Below, piece by piece: positions 57,446-64,000 of a stretch of DNA of 64,000 bases. This DNA is from an uncultured Ruminococcus sp. (GTDB taxonomy: Bacteria > Bacillota > Clostridia > Oscillospirales > Ruminococcaceae): contig CADAES010000008.1 in the NCBI GenBank assembly GCA_902786975.1, positions 1-64,000 of the forward strand, written 5' to 3'. The position numbers and the translations under genes are program-made. The notes below the pieces were generated by a model. It did not search any database, was not told the origin of the DNA, and saw nothing but the letters and a program-made list of their open reading frames with translations. Positions within the stretch are counted from its first letter, which is position 1. Each line of letters opens with the position of its first letter.

Positions 57446-58682
57446 GCTTTCAGACAGACAGCGTCTTGCGATGACCTGGTGGTGCAACCCTGCATACGAG
57501 CGCTTTGACGGAATTATCTGCGACGGGGCTGTGCGCTCGGGAAAGACGATGAGTATGTCGCTGGGCTTTATGCTCTGGGCGATGAGCTCGTTCGAGGGTA
57601 AAAGCTTTGCACTGTGCGGGAAAACGGTGGTATCACTTCGGAGAAATCTGCTGTGCGAGCTTGTCGGGCGGATAGGCGAGCTCGGTATGAGGGTGCGTGA
57701 GCACAAGAGCGCAAACTATATAGATGTGACCTTTTCGCACCGCCGCAACCGCTTTTATCTCTTCGGCGGGCGTGATGAAGGCTCTGCAGCGCTGATACAG
57801 GGCATAACGCTTGCGGGGCTTCTGCTTGACGAGGTCGCACTTATGCCCAGGAGCTTTGTGGAGCAGGCGGTAGCGAGGTGCTCGGTCACGGGGTCGAGGC
57901 TGTGGTTCAACTGCAACCCCGACAACCCGTACCACTGGTTCAAGCGGGAATGGATAGACAAGGCGATGCAAAAGAGGCTTATCTATACATCTTTCAGGCT
58001 GAGCGACAACCCGTCGCTGTCACCGCAGGTCATCGCACGCTACCGCAGGCTTTACACAGGCACATTCTATCAGCGTTTTATAATGGGAAAATGGACGGCG
58101 GCAGAGGGCCTTGTTTACCCGATGTTCGACCCTTCCAAACATACATTTGATAGTGAGATGACTTGCGAAAGGTACGTTGTCAGCTGTGACTACGGAACGG
58201 TGAACCCGTCGAGCTTCGGACTGTGGGGTCAGTCGGCAGACACATGGTACAGGCTCGCTGAGTACTATTACGATTCAAGGCGTGAGGGCAAACGCCGCAC
58301 GGACGAGGAGCATTACGAAGGCTTATGCCGGCTTATCGGCGACAAAAAGGTTGAATGTATCGTATGCGACCCGTCGGCTCAGTCTTTTATCCAGTGCATC
58401 AGCCGTCACGGAAAGTTCAGCGTTATGCCTGCAAAAAACGACGTCGTCTGGGGGATAAGGCTGGTGAGCGACTGCATAAGGCAGGACCGTATACGGATAA
58501 GCCGCAAATGCACAGACACTCTCAGAGAGTTCAGTCTTTACCGCTGGGACGAAAAGGCAGGCAGGGACGTTCCCGTAAAGGAGAACGACCACGCAATGGA
58601 CGACATCAGATATTTCGTAACGTCATTTCTGGTAAAGGACGAGCAGTCGTTCTTTGTCCTGTCACTTGACAGAGAACACTGA
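57435..58682 (+). CDS. Phage terminase large subunit
   Basis: The 415-residue packaging motor has the Walker A motif GAVRSGKTMS (about residue 33), Walker B LLLDEVAL (about 133), and the C-terminal RNase H-like nuclease with catalytic Asp residues in SCDYGTVNPS, CIVCDPSAQ and DDIRYF. It matches the PBSX XtmB type. It uses ATP to drive DNA into the procapsid and cuts the concatemer. Intact and full length. Confidence 0.93.
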   Translation: MSYELSDRQRLAMTWWCNPAYERFDGIICDGAVRSGKTMSMSLGFMLWAMSSFEGKSFALCGKTVVSLRRNLLCELVGRIGELGMRVREHKSANYIDVTFSHRRNRFYLFGGRDEGSAALIQGITLAGLLLDEVALMPRSFVEQAVARCSVTGSRLWFNCNPDNPYHWFKREWIDKAMQKRLIYTSFRLSDNPSLSPQVIARYRRLYTGTFYQRFIMGKWTAAEGLVYPMFDPSKHTFDSEMTCERYVVSCDYGTVNPSSFGLWGQSADTWYRLAEYYYDSRREGKRRTDEEHYEGLCRLIGDKKVECIVCDPSAQSFIQCISRHGKFSVMPAKNDVVWGIRLVSDCIRQDRIRISRKCTDTLREFSLYRWDEKAGRDVPVKENDHAMDDIRYFVTSFLVKDEQSFFVLSLDREH

Positions 58683-58695
58683 AAGGAGGAAGACT

Positions 58696-59853
58696 TTGAG
58701 CATTTTTAAAGGCTTAAAAAGCAAAAGACAAACCGCACAGACAAGTGTTGCCAACGCTGACAGATCCGAGCACAGGTTCGATTACCGCATCGCACAGAGC
58801 GCCCAGTATCTGCAGGACGATATCTTCGACAGACTCAGATCAAGCGTGCCTGTGATCGACGCCTGTATCGACAAGATCGTGAGGCTCACGGGCGGTTTCA
58901 GGCTCGTCAGCGACGACGAGACCTATCAGCAGGAGCTTGACCGTTTCTGTAATGAAGTGCCCGTGGGCATTTCGGGAAGGTCGCTGAACACATTTGCGGA
59001 TATGTATCTGGACAGCCTGCTGACATACGGCAGGGCATTCGGACGTATCCTTACCGACCACAGGACGCAGAGCATCAGGGGGCTTTATGTGTGCGACCCT
59101 ACGCTGTACAGGGTAACTCAGGGAAGAACGCCGCTTGACATCAGCATCACAGGTTCATTCAGCGCAAAGGTCTTCAAGGCGGCTTCACCGCAGCAGCTTC
59201 TGTACACCACGCTCAACCCGAGCCCGAAAGCGCCGCAGGGAGTATCTCTGCTGCGTGGGCTGCCTGCGATGAGCAATATCCTTATGCGCATCTACGAGTG
59301 CATCGGACAGAACTTTGACCGTGCGGGCAACGTTCGCTACGCCGTGACCTACAAGCCTGCGGGCGAGTCGGACAAGGTGTGGGCAAGACAGCGTGCTCTG
59401 GATATCGCAAAGGAGTGGTCTGACGGTATGAACGCTTCGAGAAACGGAGTAGTAAAGGACTTTATCTCGGTCGGTGATGTGGATATCCGTGTCATCGGTG
59501 CGGACAATCAGGTGCTGGATACACAGGTGCCTGTGAGACAGCTTCTGGAGCAGATAGTTGCAAAGCTGTCGATACCGCCGTTTTTGCTGGGGCTGAACTG
59601 GTCTACGACCGAGAAGATGTCTTCACAGCAGGCGGATATGCTCACAAGTGAGCTGGAGTACTACCGCAGGCTTCTGACGCCGGTGATAAAGCGTGTGGGC
59701 GACACGTTCCTCAGGCTTTGCGCAGCACCGTGCGAGTGCAGCGTGCAGTGGGAAAACATCAATCTTCAGGACGAGGTGGAGCTTGCACACGCAAGGCTTT
59801 ACAGCGCTCAGGCAAAGGTGCTTGAGGATAGTTCCGAAAAAACACAGCAGTAA
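58696..59853 (+). CDS. Phage portal protein
   Basis: The 385-residue protein has portal-type segments (IAQSAQYLQDDIFDRLRSSVPVIDACIDKIVRLTGGF, TYGRAFGRI, QLLEQIVAKLSIPPFLLGLNW and QADMLTSELEYYRRLLTPVIKRV). It forms the dodecameric ring through which DNA enters and leaves the head. The start is TTG at 58696, 7 nt after AAAGGAGG; no ATG fits. Confidence 0.9.
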   Translation: MSIFKGLKSKRQTAQTSVANADRSEHRFDYRIAQSAQYLQDDIFDRLRSSVPVIDACIDKIVRLTGGFRLVSDDETYQQELDRFCNEVPVGISGRSLNTFADMYLDSLLTYGRAFGRILTDHRTQSIRGLYVCDPTLYRVTQGRTPLDISITGSFSAKVFKAASPQQLLYTTLNPSPKAPQGVSLLRGLPAMSNILMRIYECIGQNFDRAGNVRYAVTYKPAGESDKVWARQRALDIAKEWSDGMNASRNGVVKDFISVGDVDIRVIGADNQVLDTQVPVRQLLEQIVAKLSIPPFLLGLNWSTTEKMSSQQADMLTSELEYYRRLLTPVIKRVGDTFLRLCAAPCECSVQWENINLQDEVELAHARLYSAQAKVLEDSSEKTQQ

Positions 59854-59867
59854 AGGAGGAAATGCGA

Positions 59868-60761
59868 TTGGAAAAAGCATTTGACATCACAGACGAGGTA
59901 ATGCAAAGCATCAACCGTTTTGCCGTTGAGCCGCTGACGCCCGAGCAGGTCTACTGCTTCAGCGTCAATCTGTGCGACAACGATATCGACAGGGACTTTG
60001 AGCGCTTCAGCGACGAGTCGCTGCAGGAGCTTGCAAAGCTGTTCGTCGGCAGGACGGGTATCTTTGACCACGACCCGAAGGGCGCCAAGCAGACCGCACG
60101 CATCTTTGAAGCCGGGGTCGAGGAGATCGGGGGCAGGCTCACCCGTGACGGAAAGCCGTACAAGGTGCTGCGGGCAAAAGCCTATATGGTAAGGACATCT
60201 GCCAACGCAGACCTTATCAGAGAGATAAGCGGAGGCATCAAGAAGGAGGTATCTGTCAGCTGCTCGGTAGCGAAGCAGGTATGCTCGGTATGCGGCAGCG
60301 ACAGGAGCAAGTCGGCTTGCTCGCACGTTAAAGGAAAGAGCTACGGCGGAAAGCTTTGCTTTGCGACGCTCGAAGGACCGACAGACGCTTACGAGTGGTC
60401 GTTCGTGGCTGTGCCCGCACAGGTCGGGGCAGGCGTCACAAAGAGATTTGAGGCAAGGCGTGAGGAATCAAAGCAGCTCAGAGAATGCCGCAGCGAGCTT
60501 GCGCAGGCTTCAAAGGAGCTTAACAAGGCGATAGAAGGCTTGAAGGGCGAGATACTCAGACTGTCTTATTTCTGCAAGCCGTACTACACCTCGCAGCAGG
60601 TGACAGAGCTTACAAAGGATATGGACGTTTCAAGGCTGCTGGAGCTCAAGCAGCAGCTGCGTGAGCACATGATAAGGCACTCTGACGAGCTTGACGAGCA
60701 GGAGAGAAGTTTTGTCACCGCAGTCGAAACGCCCGAACAGAACAACGATTATACTATCTGA
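59868..60761 (+). CDS. XkdF-like phage head protein with putative zinc motif (possible prohead protease/scaffold)
   Basis: The 297-residue protein sits between portal and capsid genes, the place of XkdF in PBSX or of a prohead protease in other phages. It contains DRDFERFSDESLQELAKLFVG, FDHDPKGAKQTARI, a Cys/His cluster (CSVCGSDRSKSACSH) that could bind zinc, and GPTDAYEWSFVAVPAQ as in XkdF-type and protease proteins. The C-terminal third is helical and may scaffold. A TTG start at 59868 is favoured because AAAGGAGG lies 8 nt upstream; the ATG at 59862 is too close. Confidence 0.78.
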   Translation: MEKAFDITDEVMQSINRFAVEPLTPEQVYCFSVNLCDNDIDRDFERFSDESLQELAKLFVGRTGIFDHDPKGAKQTARIFEAGVEEIGGRLTRDGKPYKVLRAKAYMVRTSANADLIREISGGIKKEVSVSCSVAKQVCSVCGSDRSKSACSHVKGKSYGGKLCFATLEGPTDAYEWSFVAVPAQVGAGVTKRFEARREESKQLRECRSELAQASKELNKAIEGLKGEILRLSYFCKPYYTSQQVTELTKDMDVSRLLELKQQLREHMIRHSDELDEQERSFVTAVETPEQNNDYTI

Positions 60762-60777
60762 AAAGGAGAAATGAAAA

Positions 60778-61758
60778 ATGTACAAAGACATCAGACTTGA
60801 AAAGGGACTTTATTCTATCACAGGAAAGACATTCACACAGGCGCTTGCTGAGCTTGACCCGGACAGCGCTTACGAGAACACCGAGCTGAAAGGGCTTGAC
60901 GCTTTTGAAAGACAGCTCAAAAGATTTGACATCAAGGTAAAGGGCGCAAACTCTGACAGAGTGGAGAAATTCTTTGTTTCCACCGAGTCCGCAGTGCTGT
61001 TCCCGGAGTATGTAAGACGTGCCATCAAGGCGGGAATGAACGAAGCTTCTATACTGCCGCAGGTCGCAGCTACCGTTACATACACCGACGGAATGGATTT
61101 CAGAGGACTCAGCGTCACCAAGACAGGAAACAGCGACGTTGTCGCACAGGCAGGCGAGCTCCCCGTTACCACAGTCAGACTTGCAAACACCGCAACTGCA
61201 CTCACCAAGTTTGCAAGAAAGCTGTCCTGCTCCTACGAGTCCATCAGAAAGCAGCGTCTTGAAGCCTTCGGCGTTATCCTCAGAAACCTCGGTGCGGCGC
61301 TGGCAAGGGACGTGAACGGACTTTGCCTTTCACAGATAACCACAGGCATCACACCTTCAACAATAAGCGGCAACACTATCGCTTATTCCGACCTTGCGGA
61401 TTTCTGGTCAAGCATGAACGAGCACAATATGACAACTATGGTCTGCAAGCCTGCGACTATGGCGAAGATACTCGGCTTCTCTGAGATGAAGTACTGCATC
61501 GGCGACTATATGGCAAGCGGAATGGTAAAGACCCCTTACGGCGTAACTATCGTAAAGTGCTCGGAGCTTGCAAGCGATGTAGCAGTCGGTATCGACCAGA
61601 GCTGCGCAGTCGAGGCTGTGTTCGGCACGGACGTTATCGTTGACTTTGACAAGCTTATCTCGACACAGTGCGACGAGATAGCCTGCTCTGTGAGCGTAGG
61701 CTTCTCCAAGCTCACATCCGATGCGGTCAAGGTGATGAATGCAACAAAGCAGAACTAA
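60778..61758 (+). CDS. Major capsid protein
   Basis: The 326-residue protein follows the portal and XkdF-like genes, as the major head protein does in PBSX-like phages. It has an N-terminal helical arm (FTQALAELDPDSAYENTELKGLD), a domain resembling the HK97 fold (FFVSTESAVLFPEYVRRAIKAGMNEASILPQV) and a domain with GIDQSCAVEAVFGTDVIVDFDKL near the end. AAAGGAG precedes the ATG. Codon use is more biased than in neighbouring phage genes, consistent with an abundant structural protein. Confidence 0.85.
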   Translation: MYKDIRLEKGLYSITGKTFTQALAELDPDSAYENTELKGLDAFERQLKRFDIKVKGANSDRVEKFFVSTESAVLFPEYVRRAIKAGMNEASILPQVAATVTYTDGMDFRGLSVTKTGNSDVVAQAGELPVTTVRLANTATALTKFARKLSCSYESIRKQRLEAFGVILRNLGAALARDVNGLCLSQITTGITPSTISGNTIAYSDLADFWSSMNEHNMTTMVCKPATMAKILGFSEMKYCIGDYMASGMVKTPYGVTIVKCSELASDVAVGIDQSCAVEAVFGTDVIVDFDKLISTQCDEIACSVSVGFSKLTSDAVKVMNATKQN

Positions 61759-61825
61759 ACTGTGAGTAAAGGCGGGCAGGGCTAAAGCAGGATCGTGACC
61801 GTTAAAAAGCTTTGCCCGTCGGAGG

Positions 61826-61882
61826 TGAGAGGTAAGAGGTGAGAAATGCTTGCTCAGCCTCTTGTCTCCTGCCTCTTATCTA
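61826..61882. repeat. Heptad repeats inside the prophage
   Basis: Gaggtgagaggtaagaggtgag and cctcttgtctcctgcctcttatc face each other between the capsid gene and the next phage gene. These are the same repeat type found at chromosomal loci. Confidence 0.7.
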
Positions 61883-61903
61883 CATATGAAAGGAGCATTC
61901 AAA

Positions 61904-62281
61904 ATGGTTAATCTAAACCAGACCAACGTTATCAGTAAATTCAGACAGCTCAGCGAATGCTCGCAGGCGCAGGCTAACGAAGCGCTGTTCATTGTCAGCA
62001 ATGCCTGCCACCTTATCAGCAGGCTTCTTGACGAGAAAAAATGCACCACAGCCGATATCGCTTGTGCTGAATACGCTGCGGCGACGGTCGCATTTTACGA
62101 CTATGTTTGCAAGGAAAACGCAAAGAATAAGGTCATCTGCTCGCTGACAGGCAAGGCTTCTGCTAATGTTGACTACAAAAGCCGCATCGAGAGTGCTGCA
62201 AGCCTGCGAAGTTCGGCACTTGAACAGCTGCGTCCGTTCACGGTGAGCTGCGACCATCTTTTTATGACAATGGAGGGATAG
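61904..62281 (+). CDS. Phage head-tail connector candidate, unassigned
   Basis: The 125-residue mainly helical protein begins MVNLNQTNVISKFRQLS, with AAAGGAGC upstream. It is Ala/Cys-rich with a conserved-looking HLISRLLDEKKCTTADIACAEYAAATVAFYDYV block. It lies where PBSX XkdH-like connector genes sit, just after the capsid. No motif was recognised; the role is inferred from position. Confidence 0.6.
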   Translation: MVNLNQTNVISKFRQLSECSQAQANEALFIVSNACHLISRLLDEKKCTTADIACAEYAAATVAFYDYVCKENAKNKVICSLTGKASANVDYKSRIESAASLRSSALEQLRPFTVSCDHLFMTMEG

Positions 62282-62282
62282 T

Positions 62283-62702
62283 ATGACACTTGCTATCGAA
62301 AGCATTATAAGCACCCTTAACACTAAGCTCACCACAAGCGGCTTTTTGCCGATGAGGGAGTTTTCTGCGGTGGACAGCCTTGTTCACCCCGACGATATGC
62401 TCGGAGTTATCCGTCTGGAGAACTGCAGCGTTGCGGGTCAGGCGCTTGAAAACGAGAACCTCACATTCTGCATCGAAACGGACTACAGGCTGGATATACA
62501 CCTGTTCGGCAAAAGCGGGGACTTTGTCGATTACGAAACGTTCAGCACTGCCTGTACACAGCTGTTTTACGATATTGTGCGTGACGGCAGCCTTATTATC
62601 TGCAAAATGGAGATGTCCGGGGCATCGCAGTCGATGCCGCTGAGGAGGCTTGAACGGATAATGAGCGTGACGGTAAGAGCGCTTGAAAGGCCGGGTGTAT
62701 AG
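62283..62702 (+). CDS. Phage neck/tail-completion candidate, unassigned
   Basis: The 139-residue protein starts two bases after the previous stop. Mixed alpha/beta content (LGVIRLENCSVAGQAL, FCIETDYRLDIHLFGKSGDF) suggests a head-tail joining or tail-terminator type protein. No motif is diagnostic; position between connector and tail genes is the only support for the role. Confidence 0.55.
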   Translation: MTLAIESIISTLNTKLTTSGFLPMREFSAVDSLVHPDDMLGVIRLENCSVAGQALENENLTFCIETDYRLDIHLFGKSGDFVDYETFSTACTQLFYDIVRDGSLIICKMEMSGASQSMPLRRLERIMSVTVRALERPGV

Positions 62703-62705
62703 CTT

Positions 62706-63053
62706 ATGTACAGGAAAAACGGCGAACACAGGCTTGTCTGCACGAATAAGAGCATTTTTTACGACAGGCTGTCTCAGTCAGCCGTGCTGAGCATATCGCA
62801 GCTTCCGCTGCTTGACGGCGGCTTTTACACAAAGGTACTTGGCACAAGGTACAAAGAGCTTTTGTTTGAGGGCACGATATTTACGACCGACAGAAACCGC
62901 TTCGACACGTTCATACAGACGGTATCGGCGTCGGCTGTGACATTGTCCGCGGACAATGTGCAGTACACAGACTGCACGCTTATAAGCAGCGAGATATCGT
63001 TTCAGCCCGACAGCAGGTTCTACAAATACGCAATAGTATTCCGGAGGTATTGA
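62706..63053 (+). CDS. Phage tail-associated protein, unassigned
   Basis: The 115-residue beta-rich protein (SISQLPLLDGGFYTKVLGTRYKELLFEGTIFTTDRNRFDTFIQ) resembles small tail-tube-initiator-like proteins in feel only. It starts 3 nt after the previous stop, and its own stop lies within the ribosome binding region of the next gene. Function not recognised. Confidence 0.55.
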   Translation: MYRKNGEHRLVCTNKSIFYDRLSQSAVLSISQLPLLDGGFYTKVLGTRYKELLFEGTIFTTDRNRFDTFIQTVSASAVTLSADNVQYTDCTLISSEISFQPDSRFYKYAIVFRRY

Positions 63054-63055
63054 AT

Positions 63056-63991
63056 ATGAGTGATGAACTGACTATCTGCACGGCAGATCCAAGCGGGAAT
63101 GTAAAGAGCTTCACAAAAGGCTTGAGGCTGACGTTTGAAAGGGAGCTTTACACACCTTTCGTCAAGCTCAGCGGCGAGTTTATCTGCGACATAAGCGTAT
63201 CGCTTTCAGACATCTGCTCGGTACGGCTGAAAAAAGGAAACAGCGTTATTTTCCGGGGAATACCCGACAAGGTCTACATATACACAAAGGGCGGCATAAA
63301 GCGCATTACATTCAGCTCCCGAAGCTACACATCGCTTGCGGCGCAGAACGAGCCTGAGCCGGGGGTCATCAATGACGTTGATCTTCAGCAACTTGTCAGC
63401 AGCTGTCTTGTCCACACCGAGATAAGCGTTGAGCAGAACACGCCGACAGAGAGCTACATTTACGTCAAGCCGTCTTCGAGCCTGTGGGACGCAATAATAG
63501 CCTATAATTTCAAGAGGCTGGGGCGTCTGCCTTACATATACGGCTCAAATACGATAATGTCCACAAAAGCGAACAGCGTTGTGCGAAGCTACAGCGGCAA
63601 GCAGTTTCTCACGCAGGGCATAGGGGTAAACACGATGACGATGGTGTCTGATGTGCATATGCGGCTTGGCGATGCAGAATATCAGTATTCCAGGATCAAT
63701 CCCGATGCGGCGGATTACAAGATCAAGCGCTCGAAGTATTATGAGCTTGATTATCAGTGGATACAGGCACCGAATGACGGGCTTTCATACAAGGTAGACA
63801 ACAGCGAGCGCAGAAAGAACGTTTTGTTCTTTGAGTATATCGGGTTTTGCAACGAGCAGCTTTTTGACAGGGTCAGCGGAACGGGAACAGACTGCGACGG
63901 AATGTACATCGACAGGGTAGTGCTCACAGCGGACTCCAAGGGGCAGCGAACGAGGGTATACTGCTACGACGACGCATTCGGCCAAAAGTGA
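63056..63991 (+). CDS. Phage baseplate-hub-like protein (XkdQ/gpD-like)
   Basis: The 311-residue protein has an N-terminal beta-rich region (ADPSGNVKSFTKGLRLTFERELYTPF, VIFRGIPDKVYIYTKGGIKRITFSSRSY) followed by SSSLWDAIIAYNFKRLGRLPYI, the kind of segment found in hub proteins of contractile tails. GGAGG lies 9 nt before the ATG at 63056. It is complete; its stop is 9 bases before the window ends, so remaining tail, lysis and integrase genes lie beyond. Confidence 0.6.
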   Translation: MSDELTICTADPSGNVKSFTKGLRLTFERELYTPFVKLSGEFICDISVSLSDICSVRLKKGNSVIFRGIPDKVYIYTKGGIKRITFSSRSYTSLAAQNEPEPGVINDVDLQQLVSSCLVHTEISVEQNTPTESYIYVKPSSSLWDAIIAYNFKRLGRLPYIYGSNTIMSTKANSVVRSYSGKQFLTQGIGVNTMTMVSDVHMRLGDAEYQYSRINPDAADYKIKRSKYYELDYQWIQAPNDGLSYKVDNSERRKNVLFFEYIGFCNEQLFDRVSGTGTDCDGMYIDRVVLTADSKGQRTRVYCYDDAFGQK

Positions 63992-64000
63992 ACAAACAAA

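Overview
The window looks like a chromosomal segment of a cellulolytic, low-to-mid GC Clostridia bacterium, most likely a Ruminococcus or close relative (Oscillospiraceae). This rests on gene content: a membrane-anchored GH5 cellulase with a Ser/Asp-rich linker, an uninterrupted sigK, rnpB, pullulanase and glycogen phosphorylase, REC-SARP-like two-component regulators and a YfhO family protein. It also rests on near-consensus TTGACA/TATAAT promoters with 16-18 bp spacers and strong AGGAGG ribosome binding sites. The genus is an inference; no 16S gene is present.

Layout. 1-2.2 kb: three tandem hydrophobic micro-ORFs closed by a terminator, then a secreted, helix-rich protein of unknown function from its own promoter. 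2.3-4.8 kb: a LytS-type kinase and a REC plus SARP-like regulator. 4.8-6.6 kb: a cupin-GNAT pair between two copies of a structured non-coding element. 6.8-8.9 kb: an OmpR-type two-component system. 9.2-15.4 kb: GH5 cellulase, rnpB, a diacylglycerol-kinase-like gene, a small exporter, acylphosphatase and sigK. 15.6-19.8 kb: a six-domain REC-GGDEF-EAL-REC-GGDEF protein and a separate Hpt protein, separated by 108-bp tandem repeats. 19.9-25.5 kb: a PadR-DUF1700-DUF4097-micro-ORF-PspC envelope operon and a YfhO protein. 25.6-28.6 kb: csoR-copA copper efflux, with a probable internal copZ start. 28.6-39.8 kb: AEC transporter, a candidate sRNA, AI-2E family exporter, ilvB, a lipoprotein, a CBS protein, a D,D-carboxypeptidase, and clpB behind a ribbon-helix-helix gene. 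40-43.8 kb: MraY-like transferase, flippase-like protein, pssA and psd, a lipid operon. 44-56.4 kb: pullulanase, VanY-like and FemX-like wall enzymes, trmO, cysK with a Cys-Cys leader peptide, a degenerate carboxypeptidase homologue and glgP. 56.9-64 kb: the packaging, capsid and early tail module of a PBSX-like prophage, cut by the window end.

Intergenic DNA is unusually rich in dispersed elements. There are 7-bp tandem repeats of the (g)taagagg/ttgcctc type, short perfect palindromes with tiny loops, and longer modules present in two copies each. Some of these double as terminators, and one heptad stretch lies inside the prophage.

The most interesting observations are the two paralogous structured RNAs with C-rich loops, the CopA/CopZ internal start, the Cys-Cys leader upstream of cysK, an orphan sRNA at 29.8-30.0 kb, the micro-peptide/toxin-like locus at the left edge, and a penicillin-binding-fold protein that has lost its catalytic motifs.
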